Shown here: in pieces, positions 1-7,176 of the stretch
Layout: the number at the start of each line of letters is the position of its first letter
Position numbering within the stretch: position 1 is the stretch's first letter
Source: AC-69 sp044867345
GTDB taxonomy: Bacteria > Actinomycetota > UBA4738 > HRBIN12
Length of the DNA stretch: 16,207 nt
Direction of reading: 5' to 3'
Assembly (NCBI GenBank): GCA_044867345.1
Contig: JBIOUU010000146.1
Coordinates: 1 to 16,207, forward strand
The notes under the pieces: model-generated
What the model was told of the DNA's origin: nothing
What the model saw: the letters and a program-made list of their open reading frames with translations, nothing else
Database searches by the model: none
Made by a program: the position numbers and the translations under genes

Positions 1-1
1 C

Positions 2-235
2 CGAGCGGGACGCCCGACGTCCAACGGCGCCGTCGAGCGGGTCCAGCGCACGATCTTGGAGGAGTGCTGGCGCCCGTCCTTCGCACGCTCCCTCGTGCCC
101 ACCTGGACGGCGCTGCGCGCCGATCTAGGGTACTACCTGGACTACTACAACTTCGATCGCACACACGGAGGTCGACACACCAAGGGCAGGACGCCCGCAG
201 CCGTCATCGGAGCAGGAAAGATGAGGCCGAGGTGA
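2..235 (+). CDS. IS481-like transposase, C-terminal fragment (5' end outside window)
   Basis: The reading frame is open from the window edge to TGA at 233-235. It encodes the end of an rve/DDE integrase-type catalytic domain, with the motifs TSNGAVERVQ, LEECWRPSFAR, YYLDYYNFDRTH and KGRTPAAV. In IS481/IS3-type transposases this segment carries the last catalytic Glu (here in NGAVERVQRT) and the YN-DR-H stretch. The protein would cut and join transposon ends. About 77 residues are visible and the start and first two catalytic Asp residues lie upstream of the window. The downstream MFS gene ends at 272 on the opposite strand, so the element's right end should lie within about 236-271. I could not define its terminal repeat without the left end. 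Confidence 0.85.
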   Translation, partial: RAGRPTSNGAVERVQRTILEECWRPSFARSLVPTWTALRADLGYYLDYYNFDRTHGGRHTKGRTPAAVIGAGKMRPR

Positions 236-271
236 TCCGGATGCGTCGCCACATCTCGGAGTCCGTTCAGC

Positions 272-1726
272 CTAGGTCAGCTCGCGTTCCAGGCGCCAGG
301 TGCCGGCGCCCTCGGGCTTGGATACCTCAATCACGGTTCCGTCCTCGAGGGCCAGCCGGAAACACCTCCGCCGTTCGCCGTCGTGTTCCTCCATCCACGA
401 TCGCTGCACCTCGGCGTGCTCCTCGACGCCGCCCCACACGACGGCTCGCGGCCACTCCTCGGCTCGACCCCCCTCGTAGAACCGGACGACGATCTCGGGG
501 GTTCGGGCGATCCACCTCGGGAGCACCGGGGCGTACAGGACGAACGCCGTTCCGATCAGGGCCACCGACACCTCCGGGCTGAGCGAGCGGAGCATGGCGA
601 TGGCCACGAACGCCGCGATCACCCTGGCCAGGTTGTAGGACACGTCGTAGACGGCGAACACCCGCCCCCGGTAGCCGTCGGGGACGGCCTCCTGGACCAT
701 CGTGTCGACCGGGATCTTCTTCCACGCGAACGTGAGGCCCACGGCGAAGCTGGCGAGCAGCACCGTGAGGCCGGTGAGGTGCAGCGAGAGCGCCAGCAGG
801 CAGACGCCCCCCACGACGAACGCCCCGGCGACGATCCTCTCCTTGGGGAACCGCTCCTCGAGCTTGCCCACGGTGACGATCCCGACCAGGACCCCCATCC
901 CGCCGGCGCCGATCAGATTGGAGAAGGAACCGACGCCTTCCCGGTATCGCTCGCGGAAGACGAACAGCGACAGCACCAGCATGATGCCCTGCCCGAGCTG
1001 GTCGATGGTGATCGAGGTGATCGGTCCGACCGCCCGGGGGGTCCGAGCCAGCCGACTCATTCCGTCGGCGAACTCGCGGGCCACCCGTCGGATCTCGTCG
1101 GTCACCGCTTCGGCCGGCGGGCGGTGTGGTGTAAGGCTCGTCGTGATGCGAGTGGCGATCATCGAGCCGACGAGCCACATCACGCCGGCCGAGACGATCA
1201 CCGGCACGTTGCCGAAGACGTCGGAGACCCACCCTCCCACGAACACGCCGGCCAGAAGCGCGACGGTCCCACCGACCGTGGCGATCGAGTTCGCCATCAG
1301 CAGGTCCTCGGTGGGGACCAGGCGAGGCACGACGGCCTGGGCGGTTGCTAGGTAGAACCGGTTGAGCGAGAACACCAGGACGACGCCCACGTAGAACGGC
1401 ACCGCCGCCGTCCGGGGGTTCATCAGAGCGAGCCCTACGACCGCCGCTCGGATCCAGGGCGCCACCACCAGGATCCTCCGCCTAGACCACCGATCGATGA
1501 ACACCCCGGTGAACGGCCCTACCGCTGAGAACGGCAGCGACACCAGGAGCGTCGCGATGGCGAACCCCACCGCGGTGCTCTGCTTCTCCGGGTTGAAGAC
1601 GACCGATGCGACCAGCGCGGCCTGGAAGAACCCGTCGGCGGACTGACTCACCAATCGGATGGCGAACAGGCGCCGGAAGTCCTGGCTTCTCAGCGCGTCG
1701 CTGGTCCGCGCCAGAGTCCCCTTCAC
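272..1726 (-). CDS. MFS transporter with a soluble C-terminal extension
   Basis: This 484-residue protein is probably a proton-driven exporter of the major facilitator superfamily in the cytoplasmic membrane. It begins with a cytoplasmic stretch (SQDFRRLFAIRLVSQSADG) typical of EntS/MFS_3-like exporters. The MFS loop 2-3 signature is visible as GVFIDRWSRRRIL, and about a dozen hydrophobic segments run to roughly residue 405. A central loop (about 205-230, rich in charge) separates the two halves. The last 70 or so residues (from FYEGGRAEEWPRAVVW) are hydrophilic and rich in W, E and R, and are not part of the transporter fold. The start is GTG, chosen because TAGGAT lies six bases upstream and no Shine-Dalgarno sequence is present, as in other leaderless genes here. 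It lies 48 nt behind ino1 on the same strand. The substrate cannot be told. Confidence 0.9.
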   Translation of the reverse strand: MKGTLARTSDALRSQDFRRLFAIRLVSQSADGFFQAALVASVVFNPEKQSTAVGFAIATLLVSLPFSAVGPFTGVFIDRWSRRRILVVAPWIRAAVVGLALMNPRTAAVPFYVGVVLVFSLNRFYLATAQAVVPRLVPTEDLLMANSIATVGGTVALLAGVFVGGWVSDVFGNVPVIVSAGVMWLVGSMIATRITTSLTPHRPPAEAVTDEIRRVAREFADGMSRLARTPRAVGPITSITIDQLGQGIMLVLSLFVFRERYREGVGSFSNLIGAGGMGVLVGIVTVGKLEERFPKERIVAGAFVVGGVCLLALSLHLTGLTVLLASFAVGLTFAWKKIPVDTMVQEAVPDGYRGRVFAVYDVSYNLARVIAAFVAIAMLRSLSPEVSVALIGTAFVLYAPVLPRWIARTPEIVVRFYEGGRAEEWPRAVVWGGVEEHAEVQRSWMEEHDGERRRCFRLALEDGTVIEVSKPEGAGTWRLERELT

Positions 1727-1732
1727 GGCCGA

Positions 1733-1738
1733 ATCCTA
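1733..1738 (-). promoter_or_regulatory. -10 box of a leaderless promoter (MFS gene)
   Basis: On the minus strand TAGGAT is followed by six bases (TCGGCC) and then the GTG start at 1726. There is no ribosome binding site, so the transcript probably begins at or within a base or two of the start codon. No clear -35 box is seen. Confidence 0.6.
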
Positions 1739-1774
1739 GGTTGTGACGCGGCGAATGGGGTTCCGACGCTTCCC

Positions 1775-2896
1775 TTACGCGGGCTGGGCGTCGAAGAACG
1801 CGGTCCAGTCGGCGGACCGGCTGGCCCCGTTGCCAAGGATGAACTCCTCGACCATCTCGCGGGCGATGTCGTCGGTGAACTGGACGGGCGGCGACTTCAT
1901 GAAGTACGCGCTCGGCCCGATGAGCGGGCCGGCGACGCCTCGGTCCCTGGCCAGCTTGGCGCAGCGGATGGCGTCGATGGCCACCCCGGCGGAGTTCGGG
2001 CTGTCCCACACCTCGAGCTTCAGCTCGATGTTCAGCGGCACGTCGCCGAAGGACTGGCCCTCCAGCCGGATCTGCGCCCACTTGCGGTCCTCCAGCCATG
2101 GCACGTAGTCCGACGGCCCGATGTGGATGTCCTTGCGGTCGAGCGGCTTCTCCAGTTGGCTCTGCACCGACTGGGTCTTCGACTGCTTCTTGGACACCAG
2201 CCGTTCCCGCTCCAGCATGTTCATGAAGTCCATGTTGCCGCCGAAGTTCAGCTGGTAGGTCCGGTTCAGCTTCACCCCGCGGTCTTCGAACAGCTTGGTC
2301 AGGATGCGGTGCACGATGGTGGCGCCGACCTGGCTCTTGATGTCGTCGCCGACGATCGGCAGTCCGGCATCGACGAACTTCCGGCCCCACTCGCGGTCCG
2401 ATGCGATGAACACCGGCAGGCAGTTGACCATGGCCACCTTGGCGTCGATGGCGGCCTGCGCATATTGCTTGGCGGCTGCCTCGCTCCCGACCGGGAGGTA
2501 ACACACGAGCACGTCGGCGCGGACGTCGCGGAGCACCTTCGCCACGTCGACCGGCTCGTGCTCGGACTCGGCGATGACCTCGCTGTAGTACTTGCCGAGG
2601 CTGTCGAGGGTGGGGCCCCGCTGCACCGTCACGCCGGTCGGCGGCACGTCGGCGAAGCGGATCGTGTTGTTCGGCTCGGAGAAGATCGCCTCGGCCACGT
2701 CCTTGCCGACCTTCTTGGCATCGACTTCGAAGGCGGCCACGATCTCAACGTCCGACACGTGGTACGGCCCGAGCTGCGCATGCATGAGGCCCGGCACCCG
2801 GTCCTCCGGATCCGCGTGCTTGTAGTACTCGAGTCCCTGGACCAGCGACGAGGCGCAGTTGCCAACGCCCACGATCGCGAGGCGGACCTTGCTCAT
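1775..2896 (-). CDS. ino1: Inositol-3-phosphate synthase
   Basis: This protein of 373 residues converts D-glucose 6-phosphate to 1D-myo-inositol 3-phosphate using NAD. This is the first step toward phosphatidylinositol, and toward mycothiol in Actinobacteria that make it. The Rossmann nucleotide loop GVGNCASS is at residues 10-17. The family motifs YLPVGSEAAAKQYA, CLPVFIASD, GDDIKSQVGATI and LNFGGNMDFMNM follow in order, then a KTQSVQSQL segment and the C-terminal HIGPSDYVPWLEDRKW region. The length fits the short bacterial/actinobacterial form. The ATG overlaps the TGA of the upstream padR gene in an ATGA junction (2893-2896), so translation is probably coupled and both are transcribed from the padR promoter. 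From memory, a PadR-ino1 gene pair is also found in Mycobacterium tuberculosis. Confidence 0.96.
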   Translation of the reverse strand: MSKVRLAIVGVGNCASSLVQGLEYYKHADPEDRVPGLMHAQLGPYHVSDVEIVAAFEVDAKKVGKDVAEAIFSEPNNTIRFADVPPTGVTVQRGPTLDSLGKYYSEVIAESEHEPVDVAKVLRDVRADVLVCYLPVGSEAAAKQYAQAAIDAKVAMVNCLPVFIASDREWGRKFVDAGLPIVGDDIKSQVGATIVHRILTKLFEDRGVKLNRTYQLNFGGNMDFMNMLERERLVSKKQSKTQSVQSQLEKPLDRKDIHIGPSDYVPWLEDRKWAQIRLEGQSFGDVPLNIELKLEVWDSPNSAGVAIDAIRCAKLARDRGVAGPLIGPSAYFMKSPPVQFTDDIAREMVEEFILGNGASRSADWTAFFDAQPA

Positions 2897-3480
2897 ATCG
2901 TGCGCTCCTTTCTGCGAAGCGCTCGGGCCTTGCGGCGCCTCGTTCCGTCCCTCATCGAATCGGACTGGCGACGCTCGGCCGCGATGAGGCCGTTCAGCCA
3001 GGCGATGTCCTGTTCGGTTGACTCCCGTCCGTGCTGCATCAGCGAGAGCGTGTACGTGTCGAAGCGCTCACGGGTCGCCGCGAGCGACGCGGTGATGGTC
3101 GAGAGCCGTTCCTCGAGGTAGGCCCGCCGTCGCTCCAACAGGCGGATCCGCGTATCGGGGGCCAGGTACTTGAAGAAGGCAAGGCGGACCCGGAACCGGT
3201 TGTCCTCGGAGGAGGACTCGGCGCCGGCCTCCTCGAGCAGCCTCTGGAAGAGCTCCTCGCCCTTCTCGGTGATGCGGTAGACGTTCTTGCGCCGTCCGAC
3301 CTCCTGCTGGTCGAAGACGCGCTCGACGGCGGCATCGCGTTCGAGGCGCCGGAGCGTTGGGTACAGCGAGCCGTAGGACACCCGCCAGAACCCTCCGAGC
3401 GTGTCGGTGAGCCGCTTGGAGAGCTGGTAGCCGTGCATGGACCGCTCCTTCAGCAGGCCCAGGATCGCGAGCTCGAGCAT
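2893..3480 (-). CDS. PadR family transcriptional regulator
   Basis: This is a 195-residue winged-helix regulator. The N-terminal DNA-binding domain (about 1-75) carries the PadR hallmarks LAILGLLKERSMHGYQLSKRL, the wing SYGSLYPTLRRLERD, and RRKNVYRITEKGEELF. The C-terminal part (about 85-180) is helical and should form the dimerisation/ligand arm (YLEERLSTITASLAATRERF). The ATG is preceded by AAGGAAGG about five bases upstream, a good ribosome binding site. Its stop overlaps the ino1 start by four bases. Immediately upstream lies a long inverted repeat, so it probably represses its own operon and thereby inositol synthesis. The signal it senses is not evident. Confidence 0.93.
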   Translation of the reverse strand: MLELAILGLLKERSMHGYQLSKRLTDTLGGFWRVSYGSLYPTLRRLERDAAVERVFDQQEVGRRKNVYRITEKGEELFQRLLEEAGAESSSEDNRFRVRLAFFKYLAPDTRIRLLERRRAYLEERLSTITASLAATRERFDTYTLSLMQHGRESTEQDIAWLNGLIAAERRQSDSMRDGTRRRKARALRRKERTI

Positions 3481-3502
3481 CTGTTCCTTCCTTGAGTTGC
3501 GC

Positions 3503-3542
3503 TTCGATATATCGGTTGCCTATATCGGACCGATATATCGAA
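3503..3542. promoter_or_regulatory. Inverted-repeat operator upstream of padR-ino1
   Basis: The arms TTCGATATATCGGT (3503-3516) and ACCGATATATCGAA (3529-3542) are exact reverse complements, separated by 12 bases. Each arm contains the self-palindrome CGATATATCG (3505-3514 and 3531-3540). The spacer holds a further TATATCGG (3521-3528), an exact copy of 3508-3515. Such AT-rich clustered sites in GC-rich DNA, 23 bases upstream of the padR ATG, are best explained as the PadR operator overlapping the promoter. Confidence 0.8.
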
Positions 3543-3579
3543 CCACCATGTCGGTGGAACGTCAACTCTGAGGGCCTGA

Positions 3580-4239
3580 TCAGGCTGGCGGGCGGCGGTA
3601 CCGGGCCACGTTGGGAGGGGGCCCCAGTCCGGGGCCCAGGCGGGGGTCGTCCTGGGGCCTCTGGGGCACGGTGGACATCGGGAGGACGCCGGCCCAGACC
3701 GGCAGGTCGTAGTCGGCCTCGTCGTCCTTGGGCGGTCCGGTGCGGAGCTTGGCCGAGGCCTCGTCGAGCGGAACGGCCAGGATCGTCGTCTGGCTCAGCT
3801 CGTCCTCGGTCGGCATGCGGACCTGGTCCGAGCGGCCCGCGCAAACGTGATCGACGAGCGCCTTCTGGGCCATCCACTTCTCCTCCCGATCCGTGACCTC
3901 CCGGGTTCGGCCGTAGACCACCACCGACCGGTAGTTCATCGAGTGCATGAACGCCGATCGGGCCAGCACGAGGCCGTCGAGCAGCGTGGTGACGATGCAC
4001 ACCTCTTCCCCGTCCTTGATCGTTCGAAGGGTCCGGCTGGCGTTCGAGCCGTGGACGTAGAGCGTGTCGTCGACCCGCACATGGATGGTAGGGATCACCC
4101 GGGGGCGGCCCTCGGCCACGTACCCGACGTGGCAGAACAGGGCCTCGTCCAGGATGGCGTCGATCGTCGCGCGGTCGTACGCGCCGCGCTCGGGGTGGCG
4201 CCTTACCTTCGTCCGCTCGCTCGGCGGTGTCTCCGGCAT
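3580..4239 (-). CDS. Pyridoxamine 5'-phosphate oxidase-like flavin-binding protein
   Basis: This 219-residue split-barrel flavoprotein belongs to the COG3467/NimA-like group. Members bind FMN or a related cofactor, and the substrate is usually unknown. The N-terminal HPERGAYDRATIDAILDEALFCHVGYV segment is the family signature, followed by PRVIPTIHVRVDDTLYVHGSNASRTL and the SMNYRSVVVYG strand. The last 30 or so residues are a Pro/Gly-rich tail. That tail's DNA includes the 7-bp inverted repeat GGGCCCC/GGGGCCC at 3619-3637, probably a by-product of its composition. The ATG at 4239 follows TAGCAT by six bases, with no Shine-Dalgarno sequence. The gene lies upstream of padR on the same strand, but 99 bases and an operator separate them. 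Confidence 0.9.
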   Translation of the reverse strand: MPETPPSERTKVRRHPERGAYDRATIDAILDEALFCHVGYVAEGRPRVIPTIHVRVDDTLYVHGSNASRTLRTIKDGEEVCIVTTLLDGLVLARSAFMHSMNYRSVVVYGRTREVTDREEKWMAQKALVDHVCAGRSDQVRMPTEDELSQTTILAVPLDEASAKLRTGPPKDDEADYDLPVWAGVLPMSTVPQRPQDDPRLGPGLGPPPNVARYRRPPA

Positions 4240-4245
4240 GCCGAC

Positions 4246-4251
4246 ATGCTA
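4246..4251 (-). promoter_or_regulatory. -10 box of a leaderless promoter (PPOX gene)
   Basis: On the minus strand TAGCAT is followed by GTCGGC and then ATG at 4239. The six-base spacing and the absence of a ribosome binding site suggest that transcription starts at the initiator codon. Confidence 0.6.
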
Positions 4252-4767
4252 TCGGCGCGTCCGGGGCTTCGACGTCCGGGCCTTCGCGGTCCTCGCCTTC
4301 GGCGTGCGGGGGGCGAAGCCCTGGGGGCGATGCGACTTCATCCACTGGTCGTGGGGCGGGACCGGCTCGCCAACCACGTGGAGGAAGTAGTACGAACCCA
4401 TGTCGCCCAGGAACTTGAACCGCTTGACCAGGTCGGCCGAGAGGGCCTCGAAGTCCCCATGCGACCGAAGGTACTTCTTGAACCCGCCGAACTCGTCCTC
4501 CAGCGCGAGCATGGTCTCGGCGTTCTCAACCGTCGCCTCGATCTTGCGGCGGTTGCGGATGAGGCGCGTGTCCTCCGCCAGCGCTTCCACCTGTTTCGGC
4601 GTCAGGTTCGCGACCTTGTGGGGGTCGAAGCCGCGGAACGCCTCGCGCGTCCCCTCCCACTTCGCCTCGACAACGCGCCAGCTGATGCCCGACTGGAAGA
4701 CTGCTTTCGACAGCACGTCCAGGTAGTCGGCGAGTCCCTTCGGTTTGATCTGCGTCGGCCCTTCCAT
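4249..4767 (-). CDS. Divergent DNA-3-methyladenine glycosylase I (Tag)-like protein
   Basis: This 172-residue protein resembles Tag-type helix-hairpin-helix glycosylases, which excise 3-methyladenine from DNA. The matching segments are FQSGISWRVVEAKW (24-37, compare QQAGLSW in E. coli Tag), FRGFDPHKVANLT, IRNRRKIEATVENA (70-83), FKFLGDMGSYYF and HVVG (130-133). The N-terminal zinc/catalytic part of Tag is missing. The position of catalytic Glu38 is Ala22, and the Cys after HVVG is Glu134. The tail (153-172) is strongly basic with repeated KART-like units, suggesting nucleic-acid contact. I chose the ATG at 4767 because AGGGAGG lies five bases upstream; a TTG at 4785 in the same frame is less likely. 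It may be a non-catalytic DNA-binding relative. Confidence 0.75.
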   Translation of the reverse strand: MEGPTQIKPKGLADYLDVLSKAVFQSGISWRVVEAKWEGTREAFRGFDPHKVANLTPKQVEALAEDTRLIRNRRKIEATVENAETMLALEDEFGGFKKYLRSHGDFEALSADLVKRFKFLGDMGSYYFLHVVGEPVPPHDQWMKSHRPQGFAPRTPKARTAKARTSKPRTRR

Positions 4768-4800
4768 CCGCGCCTCCCTCGGCAACCTGGGTCCACCTTA
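4768..4800 (-). promoter_or_regulatory. -10 box and ribosome binding site of the Tag-like gene
   Basis: The minus strand shows TAAGGT (4800-4795), then a short leader with AGGGAGG ending five bases before the ATG at 4767. This gene has a conventional leader, unlike most neighbours. Confidence 0.5.
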
Positions 4801-4917
4801 CCGACGAACGGCAGGAAGCGGGATCGACCTCCGGTGGGGCAGGGCGCCGGCTGCCAGAGCCGACCGTCGAAGGAACTCGCGGCGGCCGAAGACGTGCATC
4901 GCCGGGGTGCTGGCGGG

Positions 4918-5778
4918 TCAATTGATGGAGGGCTGGTCCCCGCCCCCGCCGCGCTGCTGGAGGAAACGCTCGATCTCCGAGACCAGATCCTCGCCCGACG
5001 GCTGCCCCTGCTCGTCGGCCATCTGCTCCAGGCGCTGTACGTACTCCCTGGACTCCTCGTTGTCGGCCACCGCCTGGTCCAGGCGCTGGCGTTGTGCCAT
5101 GGCCTCGTCCGCGAGCGCGCCGAGCGGCAGCTCGACCCCCAAGTGTCGGCCGGCGTGCTCCAGGAGGCCGATGGTGGCGGAGGCGAACGGCCCGCCGACG
5201 TAGTGCGGGACCTGCGCGTAGAAGCCGACCGCCGGCAGCCCGGCGCTCGAGACCGCCAGCTCGATCGTGCTGAGCGCGGCTGAGGGGACGCGGAGCAAGC
5301 CCTCCGGCCCCTGCAGCTCGTCCTCGGCGAGGAGCCCCTGCTTCGACGCGGTGGCCAGGATCGGTACGGGCCTCGTGTGGGGGACGGCCGCCGGGATGGC
5401 GCCCAGGCTGACCCACTCCACCACCCCGAGCTTCAGCGAGATCTCCAGTACGTCCTGCGACAGCTCCCGCCACCGGAAATCGGGCTCCGGGCCGGTCAGC
5501 ACCAGGAGATCGCGCCGGCCGTGCCGGGCTCGCTTCAGCGTGAGGTCGGGCCACACCAGCTCGGTCAGCTTCCCGTCGAGGACGTCGAGGACGGGTCGGC
5601 GTGAGCGGTAGTCGTACAGGGCGTCGGGGTCGAAGGTAGCGATGGCCTCGCCGTCGCCACCGACCAGCACGGTCGCCGCGGTCGATGCACCCGCGGCGTC
5701 GATCCACCCGTCGAACGCCGCAACGATCGCGGGAGCGACGAGCTGGTCCGCGGGCTCCGAGAGCCGGTACAGGCCCAT
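4918..5778 (-). CDS. PAC2 family protein (proteasome-assembly-chaperone-like)
   Basis: This 286-residue soluble protein belongs to the PAC2 family, which is widespread in Actinobacteria and archaea and related to eukaryotic proteasome assembly chaperone 2. Its bacterial function is not settled. Family features visible are VAPAIVAAFDGWIDAAGAST near the N-terminus, FDPDALYDYRSRRPVL, the DLLVLTGPEPDFRWREL strand-helix, LGAIPAAVPHTRP, and GFYAQVPHYVGGPF. The C-terminal 70 or so residues are charged and helical (EEVxRL-like heptads), ending in a Gly/Gln-rich tail. The ATG at 5778 is six bases after TATCCT. It lies 47 bases downstream of the kinase remnant and has its own promoter. No proteasome genes are in the window. 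Confidence 0.92.
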   Translation of the reverse strand: MGLYRLSEPADQLVAPAIVAAFDGWIDAAGASTAATVLVGGDGEAIATFDPDALYDYRSRRPVLDVLDGKLTELVWPDLTLKRARHGRRDLLVLTGPEPDFRWRELSQDVLEISLKLGVVEWVSLGAIPAAVPHTRPVPILATASKQGLLAEDELQGPEGLLRVPSAALSTIELAVSSAGLPAVGFYAQVPHYVGGPFASATIGLLEHAGRHLGVELPLGALADEAMAQRQRLDQAVADNEESREYVQRLEQMADEQGQPSGEDLVSEIERFLQQRGGGGDQPSIN

Positions 5779-5784
5779 CGAGTG

Positions 5785-5790
5785 AGGATA
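5785..5790 (-). promoter_or_regulatory. -10 box of a leaderless promoter (PAC2 gene)
   Basis: On the minus strand TATCCT is followed by CACTCG and then ATG at 5778. No Shine-Dalgarno sequence is present. Confidence 0.6.
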
Positions 5791-5825
5791 GCGGCGTGGC
5801 CGTTCGAAGACCGAGACCGCTCCCC

Positions 5826-6417
5826 TCAGGGCAACCCCTCGGGAGTGGCGGGGACCCAGCCGGCCACCGTGGTCCCCCGACCCGGCTCCGAGCTGACCTC
5901 GAGGTCGCCACCCAGGGCCGCCAGCCGGTCTCTCATGCCTTGCACGCCCGTGCCCATGCCCGAGCGCTTCGGCTCGAACCCAGCGCCGTCGTCGGCCACC
6001 GAGAAGAGCAGTCGGCCCTCCTCCGAGGACACGAGAACGACTGCCGAGCGCGCGCCCGCGTGCTTGCTCACGTTCTGAAGCGCTTCCAGGCAGCAGAAGT
6101 ACACGGCCGCCTCCACCTCGCGGGGGTAGCGGCCAACCGCACCCGCGCGAAGCTCCACGGGGAGAGTTGTCTTGCGGATCTGCGCGTCGAGGGCTGCCGG
6201 CAGGCCCTTATCGGCGAGCACCGGCGGGTAGATCCCCCTGGCGATGTCGCGGAGCGTCTCGATCGCGTCCACCGTGTCGGCCTGGATCGCGGCCAGCATC
6301 TCCTTGGCCTTCTGTGGGTCCCGTTCGATCAGGCCTTCCGCCAGCCGCTCCTTCACCGACAGCGCCACGAGCTGTTGCTGTGCGCCGTCGTGGAGGTTGC
6401 GCTCCAGCCGTCGCCGT
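5826..6417 (-). pseudogene. Sensor histidine kinase, C-terminal part (HisKA_3 + HATPase) of a broken gene
   Basis: The frame encodes the phosphoacceptor and ATPase parts of a NarL-type sensor kinase. The H-box is RRRLERNLHDGAQQQLVAL, with the phosphorylatable His at codon 6392-6390. It continues with the helix ending IARGIYPPVL, the N-box EALQNVSKHA, the G1 box DDGAGF and the G2 region GMGTGVQGMRDR. The kinase core residues look intact. There is no start codon in this frame upstream of the H-box. The first possible start (GTG at 6368) lies after the histidine, so an isolated product could not autophosphorylate. The N-terminal membrane part follows immediately upstream in another frame, indicating an internal deletion. 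No response regulator gene is adjacent. Confidence 0.8.
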
Positions 6418-6696
6418 CTACACGGTGCCGAAGCTGACGAATGCGAGGGCCAGCCCGGCGAACATCAGGATCCAGCCGATCATGCTTCTGGCACGGAGCG
6501 CGATGAGTAGCCCGATCGTCGCGTACAGGAGCGAGGAGAAGATCCCCAGGGAGTTGAACACGAGGTCATCGCCGGCCAGGTCGTTCCAGGCAACGATCAC
6601 GAGCACGGCGGACGCTGTGCAGATCAGGACGGTGGTTACCCAGACCGTCCGGGCCGGCCAGGTCACGTCCTTGCGGCCGACGAGCGCCTGCTCCAT
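6418..6696 (-). pseudogene. Sensor histidine kinase, N-terminal membrane part of the same broken gene
   Basis: From ATG 6696 (MEQALVGRKD) this frame encodes about 92 residues with three hydrophobic segments (VTTVLICTASAVLVIVAW, FSSLLYATIGLLIALRA and IGWILMFAGLALAFVSF). It then hits TAG at 6420-6418. This is the usual start of multi-membrane-span actinobacterial kinases whose middle (further spans, often a GAF or PAS domain) precedes the H-box. Here the H-box begins within a few bases but in a different frame. An alternative ATG at 6726 adds ten residues. Neither start has a good ribosome binding site. The gene is probably inactivated, unless the junction is an assembly error. Confidence 0.7.
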
Positions 6697-6836
6697 GGAG
6701 CCGATTCTTACCAGGGCAGGCAACATCGGGGAACGGTGGCCGCTCCCGCCCTCCTTGGCTTGGGTCCGAAGCCTGACGGTGGTGCCTCCACTCGCGCAAG
6801 CCTGCCCTCCGCCGGCTCGCCTAGCATGGGGATGCA

Positions 6837-7163
6837 ATGGACGGCCCGGTCTCCATCCCGTACGCGGCCGCAGGCATCGAGCGACCGTTCGAGCCCCGGG
6901 ATCTCGTCGTGGCGAACGAGGCAGTGGTGCGCATCGCCGCCATCGAGGGCGAGTTTCCGTGGCACCACCACGATGATGACGAGCTGTTCCTGTGCTGGGA
7001 GGGCGAGTTCCGGATCGAGCTCGAGGGCTTTCCGGCGGTCGAGATGCACACCGGGGACCTCTTCACGGTCCCACGCGGGGTCGAGCATCGCCCCGTGACG
7101 CCGACCCGGGCCATCGTCATCCTGCTCGAGCGCCCCGAGACCCTTCAGTACGGGAACCGGTGA
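6837..7163 (+). CDS. Small cupin-domain protein
   Basis: This is a 108-residue single-domain cupin. Motif 1 is visible as PWHHHDDDELFLCWEGEFRIEL (metal ligands probably from His43-45 and Glu49), and motif 2 as MHTGDLFTVPRGVEHRP (His84). All four usual metal-ligand positions are filled, so it should bind a divalent metal. Small cupins of this type include isomerases, dioxygenases and sugar-binding proteins, and the substrate cannot be inferred. TAGCAT (6822-6827) lies nine bases before the ATG and there is no convincing Shine-Dalgarno sequence. It stands alone, divergent from the kinase remnant and convergent with the ABC permease (13-base gap). Confidence 0.9.
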   Translation: MDGPVSIPYAAAGIERPFEPRDLVVANEAVVRIAAIEGEFPWHHHDDDELFLCWEGEFRIELEGFPAVEMHTGDLFTVPRGVEHRPVTPTRAIVILLERPETLQYGNR

Positions 7164-7176
7164 AGTCGCCGGCCTG

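Noticed and set aside
383..1351. Long plus-strand open frames opposite the MFS gene, and similar long antisense frames throughout
   Set aside because: They mirror GC-rich codon structure of the opposite-strand genes, have low-complexity Arg/Gly/Pro/Asp-rich translations and match no family.
3619..3637. GGGCCCC/GGGGCCC inverted repeat as a terminator
   Set aside because: It lies inside the coding tail of the PPOX gene and has no T-tract; it is probably a result of the Gly/Pro-rich composition.
6691..6700. CTCCATGGAG palindrome at the kinase start
   Set aside because: A single 10-bp palindrome at a start codon is expected by chance and has no second copy or promoter context.
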